Assembly (NCBI GenBank): GCA_038884575.1
Contig: JAWABQ010000002.1
Location: 33,198 to 97,197, forward strand
DNA length: 64,000 nucleotides
Origin: JAWAAW01 sp038884575
GTDB taxonomy: Archaea; Nanobdellota; Nanobdellia; Woesearchaeales; ARS49
Direction of reading: 5' to 3'
The position numbers and the translations under genes are program-made. The stretch's first letter is position 1; each line of letters starts with the position of its first letter. Positions 50,141 through 59,407 of this stretch are shown piece after piece. Under the pieces are notes generated by a model that did not search any database, was not told the DNA's origin, and saw only the letters and a program-made list of their open reading frames with translations.

Positions 50141-51874
50141 TTACCTGTTTATCCTGTAAAGCTGAAGGTAGGGCTGGGTCCCAATGTTTGCAGATGTCAC
50201 AATGCTCATCCTGGATTCAAGCGCCTTGCTGACCGGCTGGAAAGGCACTGCAAGCAGGTCAAAGACTTTTGCATTCGGCACTGAAGGGTCTTTGCGCTCC
50301 CTTATCTTTGAGAAAGTCACATTATTCTCTGACAGGTACTGCTCAAACCGCGGGTCAACAAGGACAGGCTGCTGCTGCATGTACGCGTCAAGGAGGACAT
50401 AATCAACATCGTATTCATCAAGCAGCTTTTCTATCAGACCACTGTTGTTGCCGTAAAGCATCACAATGCCGTCAGCATAACGCTTTTCAACATCGACAAA
50501 ATAATTGGCATGCGTCCTCCTCACAAAAACGCATTTTCTCCCTGTTAAGCCGTTCATTGCAAAGCAGGTTTCATCGTGCGCGAGCACAACATCATTAATC
50601 CCTGTATTCTGCTGCATCCATTTGCCAAGGGAAAACCATGCTTGTGTTGTTGGGTCAAACTGCTCGCCAAACTGCTTCCACCTGTCTGCCCTGTATTCGC
50701 CATAACGCTGGATAAAAAGCGCTACCACAAGGACAAGAACGCCTGCAAGAATGATTTTCTGTGCATTCTCATCAGGCCATTTTTTTGCCAAAATCTGCTC
50801 AACTGCGCGGATGCCATAAACCGCAAATATGAGCAGTGATAGTGAGATTGCCCACACGTGCGACGGAAGGATCCACCTGCCCAGCAAGGGCTTTGTGATG
50901 AAATGGTGCATTGGAGCAAGGGTTCCTGCAATATACCACAGGACAGCATAGCGCGGCGCTTTTTTGCCGAAATTCATTATGCACACTACAAGACCGACAA
51001 CTGACAGGATGCTCATTGCTGCATATGTCAGCGAGGAGAAATTAAACGTGGACTTGAACAGCGTTGAGAAAACCCAGCCAATACCAAGCAAATCAATGTC
51101 TGTGCCGTTATACTGGAAGAGAGGATTTAGGCTTTTTGCGTGGTAATTCACAATGATTGGCCCGTAAAACAGCAGGGAAACAGCAAATCCCACAAGCAGC
51201 ATTGGCACATAAAGCCTGAATGCGCCTGCAACTGCTGCTTTTTTGTCCTTTTGCAGCAAAGTTTCAATCACAATCGTAAAAGCAAATAGCGCCATGCCTG
51301 CAAGGAAAAAAGCAACATGCGAAAGCGCTGTTGCACCCATGAACAATCCTGCAAGAGCCTTGTCCCTGAGCCTTCCTGTTTCCTCTGCCTTAAGCCAGAA
51401 ACCAAACCACAATGGTATTGTAATCATCCATGGCAAAAGGTTTGGCGCTCCATCGGGAATGCCCCTCACGACAAGGGAAAGCAGCATCAGGACAAGAGCC
51501 CAGGTGTCGTTCTTGAACAACTGTTTGCCAAGGAAATAATAAGCAATTGCAGAAAGCACAGTTGTTACAAGCCCAACAAACATTTCTGCCCTCAATAAAG
51601 TGACTCCTGGCAAAAAGCTGAGGAGAATGAACACGTAATTTCCAAGCCAGGGATAGAACGAATAATGCCCTACAAAATAAGGATCACTCCAAAAACCATT
51701 AGCCAAATAATTCAACGCAAAACCATGGTGCGCGTAAAGGTCTCCGCCATAATAAGGCCCTGGCAGGTGCTTAAGCCTCATGTAAAGCGAGAACACAATA
51801 CCAAGGTAAACAAGAACAGCAATAACAGCAGCCTTTACCTGCCAACCAAGCCCGCTTCTGGTTTGCTCCTCCAC
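50141..51874 (-). CDS. GT-C fold membrane glycosyltransferase
   Basis: 577 residues with 11-13 spans and a C-terminal soluble domain (about 400-577). The first outer loop has YYGGDLYAHH, with the acidic residue expected for GT-C enzymes that use polyprenyl-phosphate sugars. The start GTG 51874 is chosen because TTTTAAAA (51897-51904) is 26 bases upstream; GTG 51886 is also in frame. Family beyond GT-C-like not resolved. Confidence 0.8.
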   Translation of the reverse strand: MEEQTRSGLGWQVKAAVIAVLVYLGIVFSLYMRLKHLPGPYYGGDLYAHHGFALNYLANGFWSDPYFVGHYSFYPWLGNYVFILLSFLPGVTLLRAEMFVGLVTTVLSAIAYYFLGKQLFKNDTWALVLMLLSLVVRGIPDGAPNLLPWMITIPLWFGFWLKAEETGRLRDKALAGLFMGATALSHVAFFLAGMALFAFTIVIETLLQKDKKAAVAGAFRLYVPMLLVGFAVSLLFYGPIIVNYHAKSLNPLFQYNGTDIDLLGIGWVFSTLFKSTFNFSSLTYAAMSILSVVGLVVCIMNFGKKAPRYAVLWYIAGTLAPMHHFITKPLLGRWILPSHVWAISLSLLIFAVYGIRAVEQILAKKWPDENAQKIILAGVLVLVVALFIQRYGEYRADRWKQFGEQFDPTTQAWFSLGKWMQQNTGINDVVLAHDETCFAMNGLTGRKCVFVRRTHANYFVDVEKRYADGIVMLYGNNSGLIEKLLDEYDVDYVLLDAYMQQQPVLVDPRFEQYLSENNVTFSKIRERKDPSVPNAKVFDLLAVPFQPVSKALESRMSIVTSANIGTQPYLQLYRINR

Positions 51875-51954
51875 GAACAGAAGCACAGATGCGCTGTTTT
51901 AAAATGTTGTGGTAGTCCATAATATTTATATAGCATGCTCAGGGAGTCTAAGCC

Positions 51955-53454
51955 ATGTCATCATATGCCCGCAAGGCGTTACATGGAGCCGCAATTGTTT
52001 TCACACTGTCAATGTTCTCTGCCCTGACTGCTTATTTTTTCAGGTTTCTCCTGGCAAGGAAGCTGAGCGTTGAGGATTATGGGCTTTTTTTTGCGTTGTT
52101 TGCATTCATAAACCTGCTCGGGCTGTTCAAGGATTTGGGCCTTGGTTTTGCAATCCTGAAATTTATCCCAGAGCTCAGGGTTGCAAAAAAATGGGACAGG
52201 ATAAAATCACTTATAGCATCAAGCTTTATCATCCAGCTTGTTTCATCTGCAGCCATATCTATTGTCCTTGTCATCCTTGCGCCAAAAATAATGCAGGGTT
52301 TTTTTCACAGCCCTGACACGCGCCTTTTCCTTCTTTTTGCCGCGATATTCTTTGTATCATTTGCCCAGAATGTTGTTTCAATTTGCTTCCAGGGATTCCA
52401 GAAGATGCTTTTGTTCTCTCTCCATGACTTTGCCCGCAACCTTGTGGCGCTTTTGACTGCGGTTGCGCTTCTTGCGCTGGGGTTTGGGATATTTGCCCCT
52501 GCCTGGGCATACTTTGCAATGTACATAATAGTGTTTGTAGCGTCATTTGCAATATTCACGACAAAGGTATTCAGGCAGTTCTGGAAGGCGCGAACAGTGC
52601 TCGCAAGCCAGGACTTTTCACAGCTTTTGCTTTTCGGGCTTCCTGCAATGCTAACAATATTCGGAAACAATGTGCTGCAGTATACTGACACCCTCATGCT
52701 GACTTATTTCAAGGACCTCACAAGCGCAGGGCTTTACCAGGTCGCTGTGCCTCTTGCATCAGTTGTGCTTTTCCTTGTATATGCAGTTTCAGCAGTGGCA
52801 ACACCGCTTATATCAGAGCTTGTCGCGCTGAAAAAGCGAAAAGAACTGAGAAATGGCATAGAGCTCCTGCACAAGCACCTGTTTATTGCGGTTGTTCCCA
52901 TGGCTGTTGCGCTGATTGCATTTCCTGAGATTTTCATCAGACTTTTCTTTGGGGAGAAATTCATAACCGCAGCCCCTGCACTGCAGATTCTTGGAGTAGG
53001 GATTGTATTTTATACAATAGCATATGCAAACCTTAGCACGCTTTTCGGGCTTGGCAGGCCAGAATACACCACAATGGTGATGCTGGTGACTGCAGTTGCA
53101 AACATTGCCCTGAACTGGCTGATGATACCTCCTTATGGCATGGTCGGAGCTGCAAGCGCAACAGGGCTCAGCTACCTGCTTATGCTGGTAATCAGCGCAA
53201 GGGGAATCAGGCGCGTTGTGAAAATACGCGAGCCCTGGATTGTGTGGGCAAAGACCCTTGTTGCAGCTCTTTTGCTTGTTGCGGTGCTTGCAGCAGTAAA
53301 GGGCATTCTGGCGCTGAACCCCTGGCTTGAGCTTGCGCTTGGCATCCTGGCAGGCACTGCAGTCTATTTGCTGTTCCTGTTCGTGCTCCGCATAATAACG
53401 CTGCATGAAATCAGGTGGATGGCAGCTCAGGCAGGCTTGCGAAGGACAAAGTGA
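51955..53454 (+). CDS. Wzx-type oligosaccharide flippase (MATE/MVF superfamily)
   Basis: 499 residues, 14 spans. ARKLSVEDYGLFFALFAFINLLG, FSLMDFARN-like loops and RPEYTTMVMLVTAVANIALNWLMIPPYGMVGAA are typical of polysaccharide flippases. It would move lipid-linked oligosaccharide across the membrane for the surrounding glycosyltransferases. TATA ATATTTATATAG 28 bases before the ATG. Convergent with the methyltransferase at 53427. Confidence 0.92.
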   Translation: MSSYARKALHGAAIVFTLSMFSALTAYFFRFLLARKLSVEDYGLFFALFAFINLLGLFKDLGLGFAILKFIPELRVAKKWDRIKSLIASSFIIQLVSSAAISIVLVILAPKIMQGFFHSPDTRLFLLFAAIFFVSFAQNVVSICFQGFQKMLLFSLHDFARNLVALLTAVALLALGFGIFAPAWAYFAMYIIVFVASFAIFTTKVFRQFWKARTVLASQDFSQLLLFGLPAMLTIFGNNVLQYTDTLMLTYFKDLTSAGLYQVAVPLASVVLFLVYAVSAVATPLISELVALKKRKELRNGIELLHKHLFIAVVPMAVALIAFPEIFIRLFFGEKFITAAPALQILGVGIVFYTIAYANLSTLFGLGRPEYTTMVMLVTAVANIALNWLMIPPYGMVGAASATGLSYLLMLVISARGIRRVVKIREPWIVWAKTLVAALLLVAVLAAVKGILALNPWLELALGILAGTAVYLLFLFVLRIITLHEIRWMAAQAGLRRTK

Positions 53455-53948
53455 AGGTTCATCGCAGGGAAAACCCTCATCGGCGTGTCCTCGTAGAATC
53501 TTGGCAGCAGGTTTGCAATCGGCTGTATTATCCAGTTCCATATCGCAAGTTTTTTTCCGAATTCAAGCCTGCGGCTGACAAGCTCAAAAGAGAAGTCAGC
53601 ATAAAAGTGGTAAGGGCTTGACTTCTGGAAGTAGTCAAATGAGTTCCATGCAAAAAAATGGCTGTGCGTAGGGTCGTTGTATGCATTTGCGCTTGTGAAA
53701 TGCGGAACCCTAATATGCACAACGCCGTTTGGCTTGAGAATCCTGTGGATTTCCCTCATAACCGCAATAACATCCCTTGTGTGCTCAAGCACATCCTGGC
53801 AAAGAACTTCATCAAACTCATTTGCCTTGAAAGGCCACGGAGTCTTGTTGATGTCATGAACAACATCAACACCTGCGACCTTTCTGGAATCAAGATTAAC
53901 CCAGCCCCGCCTTATGTCTTTTCCACAGCCAACATTCAGCTTTTTCAT
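53427..53948 (-). CDS. Class I methyltransferase, glycan-locus type A
   Basis: 173 residues. LNVGCGKDIRRGWVNLD (4-20) is the SAM site; DVLEHTRDVIAVMREIHRILKPNG and IRVPHF follow. Close relative of the 58835 gene. Starts at 53948 by ATGA overlap with the upstream GT-C gene, last of a four-gene run. Its 3' end overlaps the flippase gene by 28 bases. Probably methylates a sugar or lipid; target unknown. Confidence 0.87.
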   Translation of the reverse strand: MKKLNVGCGKDIRRGWVNLDSRKVAGVDVVHDINKTPWPFKANEFDEVLCQDVLEHTRDVIAVMREIHRILKPNGVVHIRVPHFTSANAYNDPTHSHFFAWNSFDYFQKSSPYHFYADFSFELVSRRLEFGKKLAIWNWIIQPIANLLPRFYEDTPMRVFPAMNLHFVLRKPA

Positions 53949-55612
53949 ACCACATGAGGCTCGCAGGCAAACACGTATCCGAGTATTATTTCCTTGCTTC
54001 CAAATGTCTTGTGGAGCCTGCACTCGCCTGCCAACTGCCAGATATTATCTGTTTTTAAGTGTTTGGGATAATCTGTTATGATGAGAGTTCCGCCCCTGCG
54101 CCTTATTATTCCGCGCAACTGGTCAATTTCTTTCTGCTCGTCAGAATAAACATCGCCTATAACGTAAAAGTCTGCCTTTTTGTCAGCGTACCATGCCAGA
54201 TTCATGTCATTTGCATAATACGGGCCAGGAAGGTTCTGAATTTCAGCAATAATGCCTTTTGTTACAGCACCGACATCAGGGTAAGGCTCTTTCACAATAA
54301 ATGCCTGGACTATGAACAGGTTGAATGCAAGCGCTACAGCAACAAACAGTATGAAAGACCGCCCTATTGCCTTTTCCTTTTCTGAGTGCACCGCATAAAT
54401 GAACAATGCCAATGCCGCAATGCAAAGCGCAAGCCCTGCGCCAAGAGGAATGAATGATGTCATGAATGCCGGCCCGCCTCCGCCCCAGAACTGGAACACA
54501 AATGTCCAGTCAAAGGTGATTGCGCGGACAATATAATTGTAAACATTGTGCTCAATCCACCTGCTCGGGATAAAGTTAAGGGCAATGAGAAAACCAAGGA
54601 AAGGAAGCGCAATTAGCAGGACTTTCTTAATGTCCTTGAATTCAATGCGCTTTGCCAGCTCCCTTCCGCCAAGTATGCAGAGCGCAGGAATCATCACAGC
54701 CATATAGCGGTCAATAGCGCCAAGATATTTTGTCAGGGTATAAAACAAAACTGTTGCGCCTGCCCAGCACCACAAAACCCTTGCGCGCTTATCAAGCTCA
54801 GACAAAGACAGAATGGCTAAGCCGGTAAGCAAAGGGGTTGCCCAAAGTAAAAGATAAATTATGATTCTTATTGGTGAAAACAATGAGGGAATGAGCGTTA
54901 GCACTCCTGAATGCAGAAGGGTTTCCTTGATGTATGCCGGATAAATCAGCAGCGAAAGAATCGGGAAAACTGCAAACACTGCAAGCCCGATGCCCAGTAT
55001 TTTTGCGCAGGTTATTGCAGGCTCTTTTATTGAGCCGTGCTTCCAGACAAGGTAAATTGCAAGGGCTATGAGCATTAATCCACCTGTCAGCTTTGTCAAT
55101 AAAGCAAGCCCGAGCACAATTCCGCACCATACAAGCCATTTTGTTTTTCCTGTTGTTTCAAACCACAGCCAGCTGTGGAAAAACAAAAGCCAGAAAAGCG
55201 TTAGAATTGAACTGTCATGCTCTATCAAGAATGATGCAAGCACGTGCCAGAATGAGACTGCCATCAAGCTTGCTGCAAAAACAGCACTTTTCGGGTCAAA
55301 AATCCTCCTTGCAAGCAAATAAGTCAGCCAGATATTGACAAGCCCAATGATTAAAGGCAGAAAACGCATTGTGACTTCATTTACCCCAATGAACCAAGTG
55401 AAAAACCTATAGGCAAGAGGTGCCAAAGGAGGGGATGTCCAGATAAATTTGTCAAACCCGCGGTCAATCACAAAATTAAACCCTGAACTTGAATGGTCTG
55501 CTGCAGCATAAGGCCAGGGGTTTTCATCGGAAGTAAAGGGAGTGCCGAGTGTCCAAACCCTCAGGAATAATGCAACAGCCAGAATCACCCAGAAAATCTG
55601 GCTGAGCTTCAT
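53945..55612 (-). CDS. GT-C/PMT-like (GT39/ArnT) membrane glycosyltransferase
   Basis: 555 residues, 11-13 spans and a C-terminal soluble part. The first loop has TSDENPWPYAA, the DE motif of PMT/ArnT enzymes that accept dolichyl/polyprenyl-phosphate sugars. It begins by ATGA overlap with the methyltransferase upstream and ends by ATGA overlap with another. Confidence 0.87.
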   Translation of the reverse strand: MKLSQIFWVILAVALFLRVWTLGTPFTSDENPWPYAAADHSSSGFNFVIDRGFDKFIWTSPPLAPLAYRFFTWFIGVNEVTMRFLPLIIGLVNIWLTYLLARRIFDPKSAVFAASLMAVSFWHVLASFLIEHDSSILTLFWLLFFHSWLWFETTGKTKWLVWCGIVLGLALLTKLTGGLMLIALAIYLVWKHGSIKEPAITCAKILGIGLAVFAVFPILSLLIYPAYIKETLLHSGVLTLIPSLFSPIRIIIYLLLWATPLLTGLAILSLSELDKRARVLWCWAGATVLFYTLTKYLGAIDRYMAVMIPALCILGGRELAKRIEFKDIKKVLLIALPFLGFLIALNFIPSRWIEHNVYNYIVRAITFDWTFVFQFWGGGGPAFMTSFIPLGAGLALCIAALALFIYAVHSEKEKAIGRSFILFVAVALAFNLFIVQAFIVKEPYPDVGAVTKGIIAEIQNLPGPYYANDMNLAWYADKKADFYVIGDVYSDEQKEIDQLRGIIRRRGGTLIITDYPKHLKTDNIWQLAGECRLHKTFGSKEIILGYVFACEPHVV

Positions 55613-56319
55613 GCGGTTGCCTCTGCAATTATTGAAGCGCCAAGCTTTGGAAGCAACTTTTGCTCAACCCTCAGCAACCATTCTGCAAATTTTGGCGAAA
55701 TAACTGCAACAAAAGGTGAGATTACAAAGAACGTCCTGACGCTTTTAATCCTGAAGCCTGCACTTTCAAGGCTTTCCCTGAGACTTTTTATCGTTTTCTT
55801 GTTAATGTGTTGGTGCTTGTAGCTTACAGGGGAGAAAAGGTTCCATACCCATTCAATCAGCGGCCATAATGAGTGGTAGTTGGGTGTTGTAATTATTATC
55901 CTGCCATTTGGGCCGAGCGATTTGCGGATTTGCTCCAGCATTTCATGCTCTGTGGCAATCGGAAGGTGCTCAATAAGCTCAAGCATTGTGAACATGCTGA
56001 TTGCGCCAGGCTTTAATGGAAGTTTTGTGGCGTCAGATGCAAACCAATGGGCGTCAGGAACTATTGTCTTTGCAAATTCCAGCTGTTTAAGCATCAAGTC
56101 TGTTCCGATAAGGCTTGAGTTCTTGTTTTTCTTTCTTAATACATAGAAAAAGCTTCCAGGACCGCACCCAATGTCAACTACCAATGCTTTCTCATTGGGA
56201 ATTCGTTCAGCAACAAGCGCAAACTTCCAGGTATGCCAGAATTTCTGAACCCTGTTGCCGTATAGCATTGCGCGGTGATAATACCCAGGGTCAATAGTCT
56301 CGTAATCAAAGTCTTTCAT
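55609..56319 (-). CDS. Class I SAM-dependent methyltransferase (UbiE/UbiG-like)
   Basis: 236 residues. VVDIGCGPGSFFYVL (about 47-61), GTDLM, and ELIEHLPIATEHEML are the typical motifs. C-terminal hydrophobic residues (FFVISPFVAVISP) may touch the membrane, as in lipid-active members. The start at 56319 overlaps the GT2 stop; an upstream Met at 56391 lies in the preceding gene. Confidence 0.87.
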   Translation of the reverse strand: MKDFDYETIDPGYYHRAMLYGNRVQKFWHTWKFALVAERIPNEKALVVDIGCGPGSFFYVLRKKNKNSSLIGTDLMLKQLEFAKTIVPDAHWFASDATKLPLKPGAISMFTMLELIEHLPIATEHEMLEQIRKSLGPNGRIIITTPNYHSLWPLIEWVWNLFSPVSYKHQHINKKTIKSLRESLESAGFRIKSVRTFFVISPFVAVISPKFAEWLLRVEQKLLPKLGASIIAEATA

Positions 56320-57026
56320 TTGAAAAGCGCCTTTATTTTGTAGCCGTAAAGGAATGCGATGTGCTTGAGGTATGCGACATTTGTCTTCCAAGTCATTTTG
56401 CTCTGCCCAAGCGAACGGTGCAGGAATATGTAAGGAATTTCTTTTATTTTGCCCTGGTGCTTTCCCTTAACCATTATCTCAAGGCCGAGCTTGTAGCCAA
56501 TAGTCCTCAGCTTGACACCCTCTATCACTTCACGCCTTATGAAAAAGAAACCGCTCATTGTATCCTTTACACTTGTTAATGGCACAGCAAGGAGCCTAGC
56601 TCCCCATGAAACAAGCCTCCTATGCAAAGCCCAGCCTTTTACCCCTCCGCCTTCTATGAGCCTACTGCCGACAGACATCAAGTACCCTTCGTCCCTTATT
56701 GCTCTTACTAAGTCAGGTATCAATTCTGGCTTGTGCTGAAGGTCAGCATCAATCCAACCCACAATATTGCCTTTTGACTGGTTATAGCCGTACAGCATTG
56801 CGGAGCTCAACCCTCGCTCTTTTGTCCGCAGAAAAGCCTTGACATTGTATTTTTTTGAAAGGCTTTGGGCAATTTCATAAGTGCCGTCAGGGGAATTGTC
56901 ATCAACAACAATGCATTCATAAGGCATCTTTGCTTTGTGCATTGCTGAATCTATTCTCCTAATAAGAATAGGAACATTCTTTGCTTCTTTATACGTTGGA
57001 ATTACTATTGATACAAGCATCCCCAT
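56316..57026 (-). CDS. GT2 glycosyltransferase, polyprenyl-phosphate mannose synthase-like
   Basis: 236 residues. VSIVIPTYKEAKNVP, VVDDNSPDGTYE, and DADLQHKPE (DxD-type) match dolichol-phosphate mannose synthase. No C-terminal span, so a soluble or peripheral enzyme. It should make the lipid-linked sugar used by GT-C enzymes. TATA GTTTAAAAGC is 27 bases before ATG 57026; this starts a four-gene operon to 53427. Confidence 0.92.
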   Translation of the reverse strand: MGMLVSIVIPTYKEAKNVPILIRRIDSAMHKAKMPYECIVVDDNSPDGTYEIAQSLSKKYNVKAFLRTKERGLSSAMLYGYNQSKGNIVGWIDADLQHKPELIPDLVRAIRDEGYLMSVGSRLIEGGGVKGWALHRRLVSWGARLLAVPLTSVKDTMSGFFFIRREVIEGVKLRTIGYKLGLEIMVKGKHQGKIKEIPYIFLHRSLGQSKMTWKTNVAYLKHIAFLYGYKIKALFK

Positions 57027-57059
57027 CAGCCAGCAAGACCAAATAACTGTTTAAAAGCT

Positions 57060-58838
57060 TTATGGAGTTTTGCATGAATGCATCGAGAATACCAATCCTT
57101 TGTCCCGCACGCTTCCAAGCTTTCTGCACGTGCCAAGCACCTGCTTTAACGGGTTATTTTCAGGCAATGGCGGATAGTCCTCGAAAAGCACAAGATTTGA
57201 GCTTAATGCCATTTGCGCATATTCCCTGAACTCCTCTTCTGAGCGCACGACTACAATGCCCACCCTCTTGATTATTATTCCTGTATCCTGCTCCTGGAAT
57301 TCCCTGCCAGACATTTCTAATGCGCTGATTTCAGCATGCATTCTGCTTAAGTTTGCCTGAGAACTTGACAGTATTCCGCCGCGTGGCTCGTTTCTCCAGA
57401 TGTAATTATTAGGGTGGGCGCCTATAAGCAGCACTGACATATTGTTCCCGATGGTTGCACTCAGCGCATTGTCTGCGGCTTTTGCCATTGCAGGAATGTC
57501 GGGGCCCTTAAGCGTGAAGTTTTGTTCAGCAAGGGCTATTGCATTTGTTGCAACTGCTGTTATGAAAAGCAGGATGATTGAGAGCTTAAGCAGGTCTTTC
57601 TTTTGTTTGAATATGCCATAAAGTGCAATGCCAAGCCAGGCTGCTGCCACAACAAATGACATTATGACAAATGACAATGGCAGATAATATGATGGACCCA
57701 TATCGCTTATTATTGGAAAAAAAAATCTTCCAGGATGGATGAATGTGCTGAGCTGTGCCGCAAGAGAATAATACGGCGAAGCATACTGGTCGGGGCTTGG
57801 AAGCAGGTATGCAAGCAAAAGCAGGACAATGCTGGAAATTCCAAAATATGCAATTGCTTTTCCCCTGATTGCCTTCAAAAGACTGCCTTCGATGCTTGTT
57901 ATGCCATTGCTGACAAGCAAAGCCATTGCAGGCAGGGCAATCTGCATAAACCGCTCAATGTTGTTGTTGATGATAAGGAATGAGTAAACAAATGCAGGGA
58001 CAAGAATCCAGGCCCATAACAGCGGGCTTTCATTGTCTGCGCGCCTCGCCAATACCAGTGCAAGAAGTGCAAAAAATGCAGGCGAGGCAAGCACAATCGC
58101 CAGAACCCATGAGGCGAGAGGAAAGCTGAAGCCTCCTGCTGTGAAAAGCTTGATGGAAATCCTGTGGAGAGTGTAGCCTGTGTAATAAGTTGCGCCTGTA
58201 AGGAACTGGATTGCGTAATAAGCAGCAGGAATGGTAATTCCTAGCAGCATAGGCCACAGTTTGAATGATTTTTTCCAGTTTTGCTGTCTTCTTATTGCCA
58301 GCCACAGCTGGTGTGCTCCGATAATTCCTAACAGGAGCACTGCAGCGCTTTTTGTTATCAGGCTTAGCCCAAACATCACAGCAATTACTGCGAGATATTT
58401 TGCTTTGGGATTGCCGAGCCACAGCCTGTATGCGAACAATCCTGCTGTGAAAAACAGCATTAAGTAATTATCCTGGTTTGTTGCCATTCCAATTCCCGCG
58501 AGCCAGGGGCTTAATGCGAGCAACAGCGATGCAACAATGGCTGTTTTTTCAGAAAGGAAGCGCCTTCCATAAAAATATGTGAGGAGAATTGCGGCAAGGG
58601 ATACAAGCAGGAATGGCAGCCGGATTGCCCAAGGGTAGACTCCGAACAATATGCAGTTAAGGTTTGTGAGCCAGCCTGAAAGGCTCGGATGGCCGATGTC
58701 ACTAAACCAGTACTGGCCAGTACAATAAAAATTCTGCCATTGTATTTCATCGCCGAAAAGCGGGTTATTTATGGATGGCAGCCTTGCAATTAATGCGAGC
58801 GCGATGATAATTATGAGCATCTTAGTTGTCGCTTTCAT
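57060..58838 (-). CDS. GT-C/PMT-like (GT39) membrane glycosyltransferase
   Basis: 592 residues, 11-12 spans. INNPLFGDEIQWQNF carries the DE motif in the first outer loop. C-terminal soluble domain about 470-592. Last gene of the five-gene run from 63814, starting by ATGA overlap with the methyltransferase. Confidence 0.87.
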   Translation of the reverse strand: MKATTKMLIIIIALALIARLPSINNPLFGDEIQWQNFYCTGQYWFSDIGHPSLSGWLTNLNCILFGVYPWAIRLPFLLVSLAAILLTYFYGRRFLSEKTAIVASLLLALSPWLAGIGMATNQDNYLMLFFTAGLFAYRLWLGNPKAKYLAVIAVMFGLSLITKSAAVLLLGIIGAHQLWLAIRRQQNWKKSFKLWPMLLGITIPAAYYAIQFLTGATYYTGYTLHRISIKLFTAGGFSFPLASWVLAIVLASPAFFALLALVLARRADNESPLLWAWILVPAFVYSFLIINNNIERFMQIALPAMALLVSNGITSIEGSLLKAIRGKAIAYFGISSIVLLLLAYLLPSPDQYASPYYSLAAQLSTFIHPGRFFFPIISDMGPSYYLPLSFVIMSFVVAAAWLGIALYGIFKQKKDLLKLSIILLFITAVATNAIALAEQNFTLKGPDIPAMAKAADNALSATIGNNMSVLLIGAHPNNYIWRNEPRGGILSSSQANLSRMHAEISALEMSGREFQEQDTGIIIKRVGIVVVRSEEEFREYAQMALSSNLVLFEDYPPLPENNPLKQVLGTCRKLGSVRDKGLVFSMHSCKTP

Positions 58839-59407
58839 TGTGTTTGCGGCTTTGTGAATACGTACTCTATCTCCTCAAAACCTCCAACGTAAAAGCACCA
58901 GAACCTGCTGCAAATGTATGGGTTGAGGTTTGCAAGGAAATTGAAAACAGCATTCATTGCCCTTAATGGAAGCATTGCAATTGATGGGATGACTGTTTTT
59001 TTTAAGTCAAAGCGGATAATCCATCTTAATCGCATTTTTCTCAGTATAAACTGAAAGCCCATATATCCTCCTTTAAATGAGGGGTTGAAATATTCAGGAA
59101 ATCCTGCGTCAAAGCCATGCTCGTGCTCTGCGTGCGTAAAGCCCCTGCTGAAATGCGGAACCCTGATTATCAACCTGCCGCCTGGCTTTAGGATTCTGTG
59201 CAGTTCTTTCATTACGCTAAATGGGCGGTCAAGGTGCTCAAGAACGTGCTCGCAAAAAACCTCATCGAATAAGCTGTCAGCAAACCTGCTGTAAGACTTT
59301 AGATTGTTAAGGTCAAGCAGGACATCGGGTTTGACGCGGGGATTAATGTCCACGTTTACATAGCCCTGCTTTTTGAATTCCCCGCATCCGAGATTCAGCC
59401 GCATCAT
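58835..59407 (-). CDS. Class I methyltransferase, glycan-locus type A
   Basis: 190 residues. LNLGCGEFKKQGYVNVDINP (4-23), EHVLEHLDRPFSVMKELHRILKPGG and IRVPHF make it a paralogue of the gene at 53427. Both sit next to a GT-C gene with ATGA overlap, here upstream of it. Target unknown; a sugar or lipid hydroxyl is likely. Confidence 0.87.
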   Translation of the reverse strand: MMRLNLGCGEFKKQGYVNVDINPRVKPDVLLDLNNLKSYSRFADSLFDEVFCEHVLEHLDRPFSVMKELHRILKPGGRLIIRVPHFSRGFTHAEHEHGFDAGFPEYFNPSFKGGYMGFQFILRKMRLRWIIRFDLKKTVIPSIAMLPLRAMNAVFNFLANLNPYICSRFWCFYVGGFEEIEYVFTKPQTQ